From an uncultured Muribaculaceae bacterium (GTDB taxonomy: Bacteria > Bacteroidota > Bacteroidia > Bacteroidales > Muribaculaceae), in the NCBI GenBank assembly GCA_947175145.1, contig CAMWLY010000011.1:1-38586 (forward strand): 38,586 nucleotides of DNA, given 5' to 3'. Of the stretch, positions 6,493-15,062 are shown in pieces; the first letter of the stretch is position 1, and each line of letters begins with the position of its first letter. The position numbers and the translations under genes were made by a program. A model generated the notes under the pieces. It was not told the origin of the DNA, ran no database searches, and saw only the letters and a list, made by a program, of their open reading frames with translations.

Positions 6493-8604
6493 ATGAATCT
6501 GCTCAAAAAGGGATTAATGGCTTGTGCCCTAACATTAGGGTTGAGTTTCATGTCCTACGGAGAGGACTATGGTCTTCCGGCCAACATTCAAGATGGCAAT
6601 ATTCTGCACTGCTTTAACTGGCCTGTGCGAGAAATCAAAAAATCACTTCCGGAGATTGCTGCAGCCGGCTTCGGCTCGGTTCAGATATCACCGGTGCAGC
6701 GAGCTGATGCACGCACCGGCGAGAACTGGCATGCGCTGTATCGTCCGTTTGACCTGGCATTCAAGTCATCGGGTTACTGCTCTGAAAATGACCTTAAAGA
6801 CCTGTGTACCGAAGCTGCCAAATATGGCATCAAAGTGATTGTGGACATTGTGGCAAACCATGTCGACAAGTCTCCGGGTTATCATGATACCTGGTGGGAT
6901 TCAAATAACCGTGTTCGCTGGGAAGGTGGCATAAATTATGGCAACCGCTACTCAATAACCCACGGCCAACTCGGTGATTACGGTGATGTCAACTCAGAGC
7001 TTTCTGAAGTGTGCGCACGTGGCAAAGCTTTCGTCACAACACTCAAGAACATGGGGGTGAAGGGTATCCGCTGGGATGCCGCCAAGCATATCGGGCTCCC
7101 TTCGGAAAACTGTAATTTCTGGAAAGAGGTGACCTCGGTAGCCGGAATGTATCACTATGGTGAGATTCTGGATTCCCCCGGTCCGAACTCATCGATAATC
7201 AGCGAATATGCTAAATATATGTCTGTGACCGACAATCGCTTCAGCAATAATGCAGCTCGCAATAACGGAGGTGTACCCACCGGAGTAGATGGCGAATGGG
7301 CAGGCAAAGTCGGAGCAAACAAAGTAGTGTATTGGGGAGAGAGCCATGACACATACTCCAACGACGAATGGTCGCAGAATGTGGATCAGTCGGTAATCGA
7401 CCGCGCATATGCAGCATACGCTTGCCGCAAAGGTTCCACAGCCCTGTATCTCTCACGCCCTCTTACCAAAGGATTCAGCAACATCAAGGTCGGCAAAGGC
7501 TCTACTGCATTTACCGCAAAACATATAGCTGCGGTCAACCAATTCCGCAATAAGTGTGTGGGTAAAGCTGAAAGCGTGCAGGTCGGCAACGGCACCTATA
7601 CTGTGACCCGCCAGGGAGCAGGCGCAGTGATTGTAAAGAAAGGTAGCGGCCAGGTATCTGTGAACAATGGTAATCAATATTGCCCCGCAGGAACATATAC
7701 CGATCTTGTATCGGGCAATAAATTCACCGTAACCTCAAGCACCATCAGCGGTAATGTAGGCAACACCGGCATAGCGGTTCTTCTCAAAGATGGCACCACT
7801 CCGACACCCGGCCCCGATCCTGACCCGGATCCCGACCCCGATCCGGATCCTATCGACCTTCCGGCAATCAATGGCGTGTATCTGCTGAACAGTGCCAACT
7901 GGAGCGCTCCGCGCGTATGGGCATGGACAGAAGCATACAACTGCACAGCTTCCGGCACATGGCCCGGTGACCAGATGACCAAGTATAACTCTCAATACTG
8001 GAAATGGGAACACCCTGCAGGCAAAGTGCCTGAAAGCATTATCTTCAATGGTGGTGATGACAGCAGCAAAACCTCAGACCTGGTGTATGTAAACGGCGGT
8101 GTCTATGACTGCAGCGGCAATCTTATCGGCACTGTGGGCGATAACCCCGGCCCCGGTCCCACACCCGACCCATCAAAGATTACAATCTACTATGATAACA
8201 CTGCTTCGAGATGGGGCAGCGTGAATATTCACCACTGGACCTCACCCTCTACCGCATGGCCCGGGGCTGCGATGACCAAGGTTGTAGACAATATCTGGTC
8301 TTATACATTCAATACAGATCCCTCGGGACTCGACGGATTCCTGTTCTGTAATGCCGATGGATCGGACCAGACCGCCGACTACACTCAGGCACCTGTGGCA
8401 AACCACCTTTATAAAGGCACCGGCGGCAAGGGCGCGGTAACCGATATGGGTGTATATCGCGGGGCAAGCGGTATCGAGGAGATAACCGATGCCGAGTGCG
8501 AAGCAGAATATTTTGATATGCAGGGACTTCGTGTGGCTCACCCCACAGCAGGTCTTTATATAGTGCGTCGCGGCGCCAAAGTTTCCAAGGAGCTCGTGAG
8601 ATAA
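6493..8604 (+). CDS. Secreted GH13 alpha-amylase with two starch-binding modules and a sorting tail
   Basis: A 703-residue enzyme for endo-hydrolysis of alpha-1,4-glucan. Residues 1-23 are a Sec signal peptide without a lipobox. The GH13 barrel shows region I VDIVANH (117-123), nucleophile D195 in GIRWDAAKH, acid/base E224 in YGEILD, and D286 in GESHD. A beta-sheet domain follows to about residue 433, then an unusual (Asp-Pro)n linker near 437-452. Two similar modules (about 456-550 and 563-655) with W-x-W and TAWPG/TWPG motifs look like CBM26-type starch-binding domains. The last 35 residues (EYFDMQGLRV...GLYIVRRG.K..K) are a type IX secretion sorting-tail type, implying export to the cell surface or medium. 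It is monocistronic with its own promoter and terminator. It is not a SusG lipoprotein. Confidence 0.93.
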   Translation: MNLLKKGLMACALTLGLSFMSYGEDYGLPANIQDGNILHCFNWPVREIKKSLPEIAAAGFGSVQISPVQRADARTGENWHALYRPFDLAFKSSGYCSENDLKDLCTEAAKYGIKVIVDIVANHVDKSPGYHDTWWDSNNRVRWEGGINYGNRYSITHGQLGDYGDVNSELSEVCARGKAFVTTLKNMGVKGIRWDAAKHIGLPSENCNFWKEVTSVAGMYHYGEILDSPGPNSSIISEYAKYMSVTDNRFSNNAARNNGGVPTGVDGEWAGKVGANKVVYWGESHDTYSNDEWSQNVDQSVIDRAYAAYACRKGSTALYLSRPLTKGFSNIKVGKGSTAFTAKHIAAVNQFRNKCVGKAESVQVGNGTYTVTRQGAGAVIVKKGSGQVSVNNGNQYCPAGTYTDLVSGNKFTVTSSTISGNVGNTGIAVLLKDGTTPTPGPDPDPDPDPDPDPIDLPAINGVYLLNSANWSAPRVWAWTEAYNCTASGTWPGDQMTKYNSQYWKWEHPAGKVPESIIFNGGDDSSKTSDLVYVNGGVYDCSGNLIGTVGDNPGPGPTPDPSKITIYYDNTASRWGSVNIHHWTSPSTAWPGAAMTKVVDNIWSYTFNTDPSGLDGFLFCNADGSDQTADYTQAPVANHLYKGTGGKGAVTDMGVYRGASGIEEITDAECEAEYFDMQGLRVAHPTAGLYIVRRGAKVSKELVR

Positions 8605-8623
8605 TCACACGCACCGCACAACC

Positions 8624-8661
8624 AAAAAAGGTATCACGCTGACCGCGTGATACCTTTTTTA
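8624..8661. terminator. Bidirectional terminator between amylase and rubrerythrin
   Basis: A perfect 10-bp stem (GGTATCACGC 8630-8639, GCGTGATACC 8645-8654) with loop TGACC. It is flanked by A6 on the left and T6 on the right, so it can end both converging transcripts. Confidence 0.92.
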
Positions 8662-8681
8662 TTATTAATCTCTTTTCAATA

Positions 8682-9272
8682 TCAGATATTATCCTCTTCG
8701 CGCATGAAATGCTGATAGGGGTGGTAGCAAGCCGGGCATTTCTGTGGAGGTTCCGTGCCTTCGAAAATATAGCCGCAGACCTGACACTGCCATTTGATGG
8801 GGGTATCGGATTTCCATACGGTACCATCTTCGATGCGCTTGGCCATCTTCATAAATCTCTCGCGGTGGTGCAATTCCACAGCAGCGATCGCTGTGAATCT
8901 GTCGGCGATTTCGGGGAAGCCCTCTTCACGCGCCACCTCGGCAGCCTTGGTATATGCCTCAACACCTTCAGCCTCCTCTTCGGCAGCCGCAACCTTAAGG
9001 TTATCAAGAGTAGAACCAATCACACCGGCATCAACACCGAGCGGTGCAGTCTGACAATTGGCTTCATTAAGATATTTCAGGAATATTTTAGCATGATGAA
9101 GCTCATTGGCAGCTGTTTCATTAAACAGATTGGCGTATTGATAATACTGCTCCTTCTGGGCAGCCTGAGCAAAAAATGTGTAGCGTGTATATGCCATCGA
9201 CTCAGCAGCGTATGAATTAGCAAGATTTACCTGAGTCTTTGTTCCAACCAAACTTTTAGTGGGTGTTTCCAT
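8682..9272 (-). CDS. rbr: Rubrerythrin
   Basis: A 196-residue cytoplasmic peroxidase that reduces hydrogen peroxide in anaerobes. The N-terminal ferritin-like four-helix domain carries di-iron ligands in AAESMAYTRY, ANELHHAKIF, EEEAEGVEAY and AVELHHRERF. The C-terminal rubredoxin domain has the paired CQVC and CPAC that bind one iron. Length and domain order are standard. The gene has no partner in an operon and converges on the amylase across a shared terminator. Its 5' side is a GC-rich, hairpin-rich stretch without an obvious TAnnTTTG box. Regulation by peroxide or oxygen is expected for the family but no operator was recognised. Confidence 0.96.
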   Translation of the reverse strand: METPTKSLVGTKTQVNLANSYAAESMAYTRYTFFAQAAQKEQYYQYANLFNETAANELHHAKIFLKYLNEANCQTAPLGVDAGVIGSTLDNLKVAAAEEEAEGVEAYTKAAEVAREEGFPEIADRFTAIAAVELHHRERFMKMAKRIEDGTVWKSDTPIKWQCQVCGYIFEGTEPPQKCPACYHPYQHFMREEDNI

Positions 9273-9297
9273 AGAACCTAATTTGTAAATAATTTTA

Positions 9298-9462
9298 TTC
9301 CCCGCCGAAAAACCAAGTTGACCGCGACATATCCACGGGGAAATGACAAGTCGAAGTCATAAACCTTCAGCCACAACAAGCGGGTCGGAACTCCGACCGG
9401 GAGACAACCGGCGTCGCATGGCTTTGATACCTTTACAACAAACCGGGAACTCATTTGGTTTG
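9298..9462 (-). promoter_or_regulatory. Hairpin-rich segment upstream of rubrerythrin (possible structured leader)
   Basis: Read on the minus strand there are four stems in series: CAAACC/GGTTTG (9462-9439), GGTCGGA/TCCGACC (9398-9383), ATGAC/GTCAT (9360-9343) and TTCCCCG/CGGGGAA (9342-9298). A further CCGG/CCGG pairing near 9400-9415 could compete with the second stem. The stretch is GC-richer than other spacers. It may be the rbr 5' untranslated region or a separate RNA. A 65-codon frame (9278-9475) overlaps it, but I see no evidence that it is translated. No family was recognised. Confidence 0.3.
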
Positions 9463-9516
9463 CGCGGGTCCCCAATTATGGTTCAAAAGCAGAAAATATG
9501 ATTGCGGGAATTTGAT

Positions 9517-9524
9517 TATATTTG
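9517..9524 (+). promoter_or_regulatory. -7 box of the flippase gene; near-leaderless start
   Basis: TATATTTG lies only 7 nt before the ATG at 9532. With the usual start a few bases past the box, the mRNA would have almost no leader. This also excludes the in-frame TTG at 9502. Confidence 0.6.
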
Positions 9525-9531
9525 CATTACA

Positions 9532-10983
9532 ATGGCATCAGATCGCAATACCGGAAGTTACGGCAACATACTCAAAGGGATATCTCTCTTCGGAGGAGTG
9601 CAGATATTCCAGATACTTATCAATCTGTTGAGAGGTAAGTTTGTAGCGATGTTTCTTGGCCCTTCCGGCATGGGTATCGCCTCACTTTTCACCACATCTA
9701 CCGACTCACTGATTCGATTTTCCACATTGGGTGTGAAGTTGGCGGTAGTCAGGGAGACCGCAGTTTCCAAGGAATCATCGGAAGCATTGGGCGATGTGGT
9801 GCGTGTGACCCGGAGCATTATTCGCATCACCGGGTTTATCGGTGCGATTATATGCATGATTCTCGCCCCGTGGCTTAGTGAAGCATCTTTTGGCACTGAT
9901 GATTACGCATGGCAGTACAGGCTTCTGTCAATTTTTGTATTCCTGATGGTTGTCAACGATGGTCAACTCGGGCTGCTCCAGGGTCTTCATGAGACACGCA
10001 AGGTAGCCATGACCACTCTTGCCGGCTCATTGTCGGGATTATTTCTCGGAGTTCCGCTATATTGGCTATATGGTGACAAGGGAATTGTGCCTGCCATGAT
10101 TCTGCTGTCACTAACCACCTGGATCTGCTACCGCATAGGGCTTCACCGCGTAGGGTTACCTGAATCTCTACCCGGTCGTAAAGCGGAGCGACGCAGTCTC
10201 AGCCGCAAGATTTTATTAACCGGGATGGTGCTTCTCTCCTCCTCACTCACCGGCACGGCAGCCACATGGCTGGTCAATATCTTCGTTCGCTCTTGGGGTG
10301 ACATAAGCGATGTCGGCCTTTTTAACGCGGCCAACAGTATAACCATGCAATATGCCGGGGTTGTATTTGCGGCTATGGCCATGGATTATTTTCCCCGATT
10401 GACCGCAGCAAGCCATGATGAAGCTCTGAGCCGCACAATCATAGACAGGCAGATGGAAATAGTCGCTATGCTGGCTACTCCGTTCAGCCTGCTGCTCGCC
10501 GCCACCGCGCCCCTGGTTATCAAGCTTCTGCTGACACCTGAGTTTATGCCGACTCTCGAGCTTTTCCGATGGCTTGCCCTCAGTATCCTGCTCAAGGCAC
10601 TCTGCTATCCGCTCGGGTATCTGCCGCTTGCAAAAGGTAAACAGAAACTCTTCTTCTGGGAGGAAGCGATAGCCAACAATGTGCTTTATCTCGGCCTTTC
10701 ACTTCTTTTCTATCATCATTTTGGTCTCATCGGGTTGGGTTACAGTTCGGTGGTGGAATATACCGGAGTCATGATTGTGTATCTGCTTGTGAATGCACGC
10801 ATTTTCAGATATAAACCCAACCGGGAGGCATGTCGCGAAATAATTATGGCACTCATCTTCGGGGCTGCCGGCTTCGCCTGCTCTATGATACCTTCGATGC
10901 TCTGGTCATCGGTTGCTACCGGAACAGTATGTGTGGCATGCGCCGTAAGATCGGCCATCAATATCAAGGCAAGATTACGTTGA
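9532..10983 (+). CDS. Wzx-type O-antigen/polysaccharide flippase
   Basis: A 483-residue MOP-superfamily membrane protein (polysaccharide transporter type) expected to flip lipid-linked glycan units across the inner membrane. About 12-14 hydrophobic helices alternate with short basic loops. The N terminus (GISLFGGVQIFQILINLLRGKFVAMFLGPSGMGIASL) is the usual opening of Bacteroidota 'O-antigen translocase' proteins. It stands alone with its own promoter and is not in a glycosyltransferase cluster, though the pse operon is about 3 kb upstream. Its substrate is unknown; a Pse-containing glycan is plausible but unproven. The start is fixed by the -7 box at 9517. Confidence 0.88.
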   Translation: MASDRNTGSYGNILKGISLFGGVQIFQILINLLRGKFVAMFLGPSGMGIASLFTTSTDSLIRFSTLGVKLAVVRETAVSKESSEALGDVVRVTRSIIRITGFIGAIICMILAPWLSEASFGTDDYAWQYRLLSIFVFLMVVNDGQLGLLQGLHETRKVAMTTLAGSLSGLFLGVPLYWLYGDKGIVPAMILLSLTTWICYRIGLHRVGLPESLPGRKAERRSLSRKILLTGMVLLSSSLTGTAATWLVNIFVRSWGDISDVGLFNAANSITMQYAGVVFAAMAMDYFPRLTAASHDEALSRTIIDRQMEIVAMLATPFSLLLAATAPLVIKLLLTPEFMPTLELFRWLALSILLKALCYPLGYLPLAKGKQKLFFWEEAIANNVLYLGLSLLFYHHFGLIGLGYSSVVEYTGVMIVYLLVNARIFRYKPNREACREIIMALIFGAAGFACSMIPSMLWSSVATGTVCVACAVRSAINIKARLR

Positions 10984-11060
10984 TATTCAAAACTTATTCA
11001 CAAATCCTTTAAATTCTGAAACAAAACAGATAACTGATTATAAATATTCATGATTTTTGC

Positions 11061-11068
11061 TATATTTG
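11061..11068 (+). promoter_or_regulatory. -7 box of the Crp/Fnr gene
   Basis: TATATTTG lies 20 nt before the ATG at 11088, giving a leader of about 14 nt. It argues against the upstream in-frame TTG at 11079, which would fall almost at the transcription start. Confidence 0.6.
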
Positions 11069-11087
11069 CACCGCTAAGTTGAACGAT

Positions 11088-11684
11088 ATGGACGATAATA
11101 ATAAAGAATTCTATAAAGCACTTGCCGAGGAGTCAGTATATCCGCTCACCAATCATGTCCTTGAAACCTTAATGGATTCGGTAGAGCTAATAAATCTGCG
11201 CCATAATGAAACACTCATAGATTATCAATCACGCAGCCGCGACCTCTATTTTGTGAAAAGCGGTTGTATAGGTGGTTCCACACTTAATTCCGACGGAGTG
11301 GAGAAGACCGACGGATTCGGGCTTACCGGTTCGCTGATTATGTCGGCGCTTTCATATTCGTGCGGGTTACCCTCCGCTTATCGCTATTTTGCATGCGGAC
11401 CTACGCAAGTGTATCGTCTACGCAAATCAAAAGTTGAAGAGATCCTGACCAATGACCTTGAATTCAGTCGCTGGCTTATGGGCACATTCGAACGAATGAT
11501 TATATATCTGGCTCGCAGAAGCACCTTGCGCACCGGAAATGCCGAGCAGCGTTATCGTGAACTTGTGCGCCAGAGACCTGATATCCTCAATCTGGTATCA
11601 GACAAGCAGATTGCATCTTATCTTGAGATTACTGCGGTGCATCTTTCGCGCATCAAGCATAAAATCCTGCGCTCCCCCAATTGA
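11088..11684 (+). CDS. Crp/Fnr-family transcription regulator
   Basis: A 198-residue protein with an N-terminal cyclic-nucleotide-binding-type beta barrel (about 20-115; LRHNETLIDYQSRSRDLYFVKSG is typical), a long dimerisation helix (about 125-150) and a C-terminal winged helix with recognition segment DKQIASYLEITAVHLSRIK. It lacks the cysteine set of oxygen-sensing Fnr, so the signal is not evident. Bacteroidales have many such regulators. It is monocistronic and converges on a lipoprotein gene with 35 nt between; a weak GCAG/CTGC hairpin is the only terminator candidate there. Its target genes cannot be deduced from the window. Confidence 0.88.
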   Translation: MDDNNKEFYKALAEESVYPLTNHVLETLMDSVELINLRHNETLIDYQSRSRDLYFVKSGCIGGSTLNSDGVEKTDGFGLTGSLIMSALSYSCGLPSAYRYFACGPTQVYRLRKSKVEEILTNDLEFSRWLMGTFERMIIYLARRSTLRTGNAEQRYRELVRQRPDILNLVSDKQIASYLEITAVHLSRIKHKILRSPN

Positions 11685-11719
11685 GCTAACAGACTGAGGG
11701 CAGATTCGACCTGCAAATT

Positions 11720-12250
11720 TTATTTGATTGAATTCCGGCTTCGCAGCAGGGTGAGTCTTAGCATCGGACCTGTCATGCCATTGGCCGCGGTGTCTATGCG
11801 GGTATTGAAAAGTATCTCAACATTGTCGGGAAGCCGATAATCGGTAATAGCCGGGTCTGCCGAAGTATCGAGTAGATATGTTTTTAATTCCTCGACCGCC
11901 AGATCACCGATTTCGCGATTTGTAATAATAAGGCTGGTATCAGAGGTAACCGTGATATCCCAACTTCCGGGGTGTCCGAACAGCGATGTGTAAAGCGGAC
12001 GCCCCACACCATCGGTAAGCACAATCCCCTCATTATTATAGGAAGTATCGAGCAGTTCCCCAACACGCAGGGCATCTATCACACTGCCCACCGTCATGGC
12101 AATATCATTATCGGCATGATAATCCTCGATAGCGATAGAATCCGAATCCGAAGATTCCCCTGTTGACCCGGAATGCCGGCAACCGGTAATACCGGTCAGG
12201 ATTAATCCGGACATCACACAGATTGCCACACGTGTATTTTTCATATTCAT
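11720..12250 (-). CDS. Putative lipoprotein of unknown function
   Basis: A 176-residue protein with a lipoprotein signal peptide; the lipobox is ITGC with C24 as the lipidated residue. A Ser/Asp-rich stretch (SSDSDS) follows, which might act as a surface-export tether as in other Bacteroidota lipoproteins. The mature part contains no motif I recognise. An in-frame ATG two codons in (12244) is an equally possible start. A TATATTTG -7 box on this strand at 12269-12262 gives a leader of about 10 nt. It is divergent from sufE and convergent with the Crp/Fnr gene. Confidence 0.75.
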   Translation of the reverse strand: MNMKNTRVAICVMSGLILTGITGCRHSGSTGESSDSDSIAIEDYHADNDIAMTVGSVIDALRVGELLDTSYNNEGIVLTDGVGRPLYTSLFGHPGSWDITVTSDTSLIITNREIGDLAVEELKTYLLDTSADPAITDYRLPDNVEILFNTRIDTAANGMTGPMLRLTLLRSRNSIK

Positions 12251-12261
12251 AAATTAGCGTT

Positions 12262-12269
12262 GCAAATAT
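12262..12269 (-). promoter_or_regulatory. -7 box of the lipoprotein gene
   Basis: CAAATATA on the plus strand is TATATTTG on the minus strand, 11 nt upstream of the ATG at 12250. It is arranged back to back with the sufE promoter about 45 nt away. Confidence 0.6.
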
Positions 12270-12313
12270 AACACTTTTTCAGTGCTGTATACTTCGGAAT
12301 TGGATAATTTGTG

Positions 12314-12321
12314 TATCTTTG
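12314..12321 (+). promoter_or_regulatory. -7 box of the sufE gene
   Basis: TATCTTTG matches TAnnTTTG and lies 15 nt before the ATG at 12337. It excludes the in-frame TTG at 12319, which overlaps the box. Confidence 0.6.
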
Positions 12322-12336
12322 GGAAAATTTCAGACT

Positions 12337-12762
12337 ATGACACCGATTGAAGAAACCCAAAACGAGATAATCGAGGAATTTGAGGGCATGACCGATTGGA
12401 TGGACCGGTATGCTTATATAATTGATTTAGGCAATACGCTTCCGGAATTTCCTGAGGCCGACAAAACACCTCAGAATCTTATCGAGGGTTGTCAGAGCCG
12501 GGTGTGGATTGATGCCGAACTCACCCAATCGGGGACTATTCACTTCGAAGCGGATTCCGATGCTCTTATAGTCAAGGGTATTGTGGCGCTGCTTATGCGG
12601 GTTCTCAATGACCGCACGCCCGATGAAATTTTAAACTCGAATCTTTACTTCATAGATAAGATCGGCCTTAAGGAGCACCTCTCACCCACCCGCTCCAACG
12701 GACTTGTGGCGATGGTGAATCAGATTCGCGATTACGCACGCGCATTCAAGGCCATGCAATAA
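12337..12762 (+). CDS. sufE: SufE family cysteine desulfuration protein
   Basis: A 141-residue cytoplasmic protein of the Fe-S cluster assembly pathway; SufE accepts persulfide sulfur from the cysteine desulfurase SufS. The acceptor cysteine is C52 in LIEGCQSRVW. The remaining family pattern (DKTPQNLIEGCQS, then SDALIVKGIVALLM, and the late IGLKEHLSPTRSNGL) is complete. Length is typical. No other suf genes are in the window. A POT transporter gene follows after 42 nt without an evident promoter, so the two may be co-transcribed. Confidence 0.95.
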   Translation: MTPIEETQNEIIEEFEGMTDWMDRYAYIIDLGNTLPEFPEADKTPQNLIEGCQSRVWIDAELTQSGTIHFEADSDALIVKGIVALLMRVLNDRTPDEILNSNLYFIDKIGLKEHLSPTRSNGLVAMVNQIRDYARAFKAMQ

Positions 12763-12804
12763 TATCAACTCTAACTTAAATCTAACCCAACTAACCTAAT
12801 AAGT

Positions 12805-14331
12805 ATGTTTAAAAACCAACCCAAAGGACTGATTCCCGCAGCCCTTTCGAACATGGGTGAGCGTTTCGGCTACTACATCATGAATGCGGTGCTGGTGCTG
12901 TTCCTCTGTTCAAAATTCGGGCTTAAGGAGGAGACAAGTGCTCTTGTCTATTCATTTTTCTACGCAGGCATCTATATTCTCGGCCTGGTGGGAGGTGTAA
13001 TCGCCGACAAATCACAAAACTATAAGGGTACCATAATCTGGGGTCTTATTGTGATGACACTCGGCTACATAGTGCTGGCATTCCCGATTTTCGCCGAAGA
13101 GGGAAATATGACCTGGCTTCTTGTACTTACCTGCTTCGCGCTATTCCTGATCGCTTTCGGCAACGGCCTTTTCAAAGGTAACCTGCAGGCTATCGTGGGT
13201 CAGCTTTACGATGATCCCCGCTATTCATCGCAGCGTGATGCCGGCTTCCAGATTTTCTATGTATTTATAAACATCGGCGGTGTGCTCGCTCCCTTTGTAG
13301 CTCCTATGCTCCGCTCTTGGTGGCTCGGTGAAAACGGTCTTATCTACAATGCCCAGCTCCCGGCTCTGTGCCACGAATACCTGTCGCTTACAGATTCGAT
13401 GGATACCCAGAACCTCAACAACCTGTATGCACTGATTTCCGAGGTCGGTGGAAACGCAAGTGCCAACATCTCTGAATTCTGCACTACCTATCTCAAAGTA
13501 TTCAATACCGGTATACACTATTCATTTATCGCTTCGGTGGCTGCCATGCTGATTTCACTCTGTGTATTCCTCAGCACCAAGGGCATGCTTCCCACTCCAA
13601 GCAAGAAGGAAAAAACAGACACTGTGCAGTATACTGCCGAGGAGAAAGCGGCTATGGCCCGCGAAATCCGTCAGCGCATGTATGCACTTTTCGCTGTGCT
13701 CGGTATCGCAATCTTCTTCTGGTTCTCATTCCACCAGAATGGCACCTCACTCTCTCTGTTCGCCCGCGACTTCGTAAAGACCAGCTCGGTATCACCTGAA
13801 ATCTGGCAGGCTCTTAATCCATTCTATGTGATTATCCTCACCCCCTTCGTGATGATGATTTTCAGCTCACTTCAGCGCAAGGGTAAAGAGATCTCCACAC
13901 CGCGCAAGATTGCAATCGGCATGGGTCTCGCAGGCTTGGCATATTTATTCCTTGTGATATTCTCGGCTGTCAAGGGATATCCTTCGGCCGATGAATTCAA
14001 GCTGCTTCCTACAGCCACTGCAGAAGCTCTCAAGACAGGCCCGTGGGTACTCTTCGTGCTCTATTTCTTCCTGACTGTTGCCGAGCTGTTTATCTCTCCG
14101 CTTGGACTTTCTTTTGTGTCTAAAGTTGCACCCAAGCATCTGCAGGGTCTATGTCAGGGTCTATGGCTGGGCGCTACCGCCGTGGGCAACCTGATGCTCT
14201 GGATTGGCCCGCTGATTTATAATGCTTATCCGATATGGGTGGCATGGACAGTATTCCTTGGTGTATGCGCCATCTCAATGGGCGTGATGTATGCCATGGT
14301 AGGCTGGCTCGAAAGAGTAACCAACAATTAA
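12805..14331 (+). CDS. POT/PTR2-family proton-dependent peptide transporter
   Basis: A 508-residue inner-membrane protein with 12 or more hydrophobic helices that should import di- and tripeptides with protons. The family signature near the N terminus appears as NMGERFGYY (16-24): the second Glu (E19) and R20 of the ExxER motif are present, but the first Glu is Asn16. The second signature, FYVFINIGGVLAP, matches FYxxINxG. An insertion between helices 5 and 7 (about 185-230) is rich in Asn and Leu. The leader ends in the local pre-start string CTAACCTAATAAGT. It converges on recO with overlapping stop codons (TTAA). Confidence 0.92.
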   Translation: MFKNQPKGLIPAALSNMGERFGYYIMNAVLVLFLCSKFGLKEETSALVYSFFYAGIYILGLVGGVIADKSQNYKGTIIWGLIVMTLGYIVLAFPIFAEEGNMTWLLVLTCFALFLIAFGNGLFKGNLQAIVGQLYDDPRYSSQRDAGFQIFYVFINIGGVLAPFVAPMLRSWWLGENGLIYNAQLPALCHEYLSLTDSMDTQNLNNLYALISEVGGNASANISEFCTTYLKVFNTGIHYSFIASVAAMLISLCVFLSTKGMLPTPSKKEKTDTVQYTAEEKAAMAREIRQRMYALFAVLGIAIFFWFSFHQNGTSLSLFARDFVKTSSVSPEIWQALNPFYVIILTPFVMMIFSSLQRKGKEISTPRKIAIGMGLAGLAYLFLVIFSAVKGYPSADEFKLLPTATAEALKTGPWVLFVLYFFLTVAELFISPLGLSFVSKVAPKHLQGLCQGLWLGATAVGNLMLWIGPLIYNAYPIWVAWTVFLGVCAISMGVMYAMVGWLERVTNN

Positions 14332-15056
14332 CTGAAGACTTCTGCAAGAATTTCCGGCGACTTTAAAGAGCCGATGCCCGGAAAATGCACTGCATAATAC
14401 TTCAGTAATTCCGACATAAACTGCCGACGTTGCAAACCGTTGAATTTAAAGGTTGCAGCGTTGGCAGTTGTCATTCTTGCCAATATCGGGAGTCCGGCGG
14501 TATTCCGGGGCTCAATAACATCGCGATGACCGGGAGGCAGCATACTCGCCACACCTCCGCGCAAATCAAACCAGCAACCTGCCTGCCAGTCAGACAGATC
14601 GGGGCGAATACCAGCATAATCCAGAAATTCCACCAAAAATCCCAGGTGAAAATTCGCCACACCCCTCTCCATTTTGTCAAGGCGATCAATGGCGCCTACC
14701 AGAAAGTCGAAAAGCTGTGGGTCGGGAGGAGACTGACGCAGAAACTGATTTAGAAATTCAGAAATAAAAATGGCCACCGCACTTTTCACAGGGTCAAAAT
14801 AGATGGTTCTCCATAGCACAGGCCTTGAAAAGCGGCCAAGAAACTGGAGGTCGCGATTGGCATTGAATTTCACATCGGTTTCAATGACCGAGAGCTGCAT
14901 CATTGCGGCGCGACGTGCACGTGCGGCCTTACCATTGCCGGCCGGCGCAAGTAAGGCCACACGTCCGTGACTTCGGGTGTAGAGACTCACCACATCATGC
15001 CGATCCGAATGCTTGAGCACATCGGTCACAATTCCGATAAGACGTTCTACAGCCAT
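14328..15056 (-). CDS. recO: DNA repair protein RecO
   Basis: A 242-residue RecO that helps load RecA at gaps in the RecFOR pathway. The N-terminal OB-fold is visible as GIVTDVLKHSDRHDVVSLYTRSHGRVALLAPAG, followed by the helical C-terminal domain (FDFLVGAIDRLDK, FHLGFLVEFLDYAGIRPDL). The zinc-finger cysteines of some RecO proteins are absent, which is common in Bacteroidota. It is the last gene of the greA-to-recO operon, 6 nt after the acyl-CoA ligase. Its stop codon overlaps that of the converging POT gene, and no terminator was found there. Confidence 0.93.
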   Translation of the reverse strand: MAVERLIGIVTDVLKHSDRHDVVSLYTRSHGRVALLAPAGNGKAARARRAAMMQLSVIETDVKFNANRDLQFLGRFSRPVLWRTIYFDPVKSAVAIFISEFLNQFLRQSPPDPQLFDFLVGAIDRLDKMERGVANFHLGFLVEFLDYAGIRPDLSDWQAGCWFDLRGGVASMLPPGHRDVIEPRNTAGLPILARMTTANAATFKFNGLQRRQFMSELLKYYAVHFPGIGSLKSPEILAEVFS

Positions 15057-15062
15057 CAGCGC

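Noticed and set aside
7800-7860. Tandem GATCC/CCCGA-rich stretch considered as a CRISPR or satellite
   Set aside because: It is the in-frame Asp-Pro linker of the amylase and has no spacer structure.
9278-9475. A 65-codon minus-strand frame upstream of rubrerythrin
   Set aside because: It coincides with the hairpin-rich segment and has no family match that I recognise. An RNA role explains the sequence better, though translation is not excluded.
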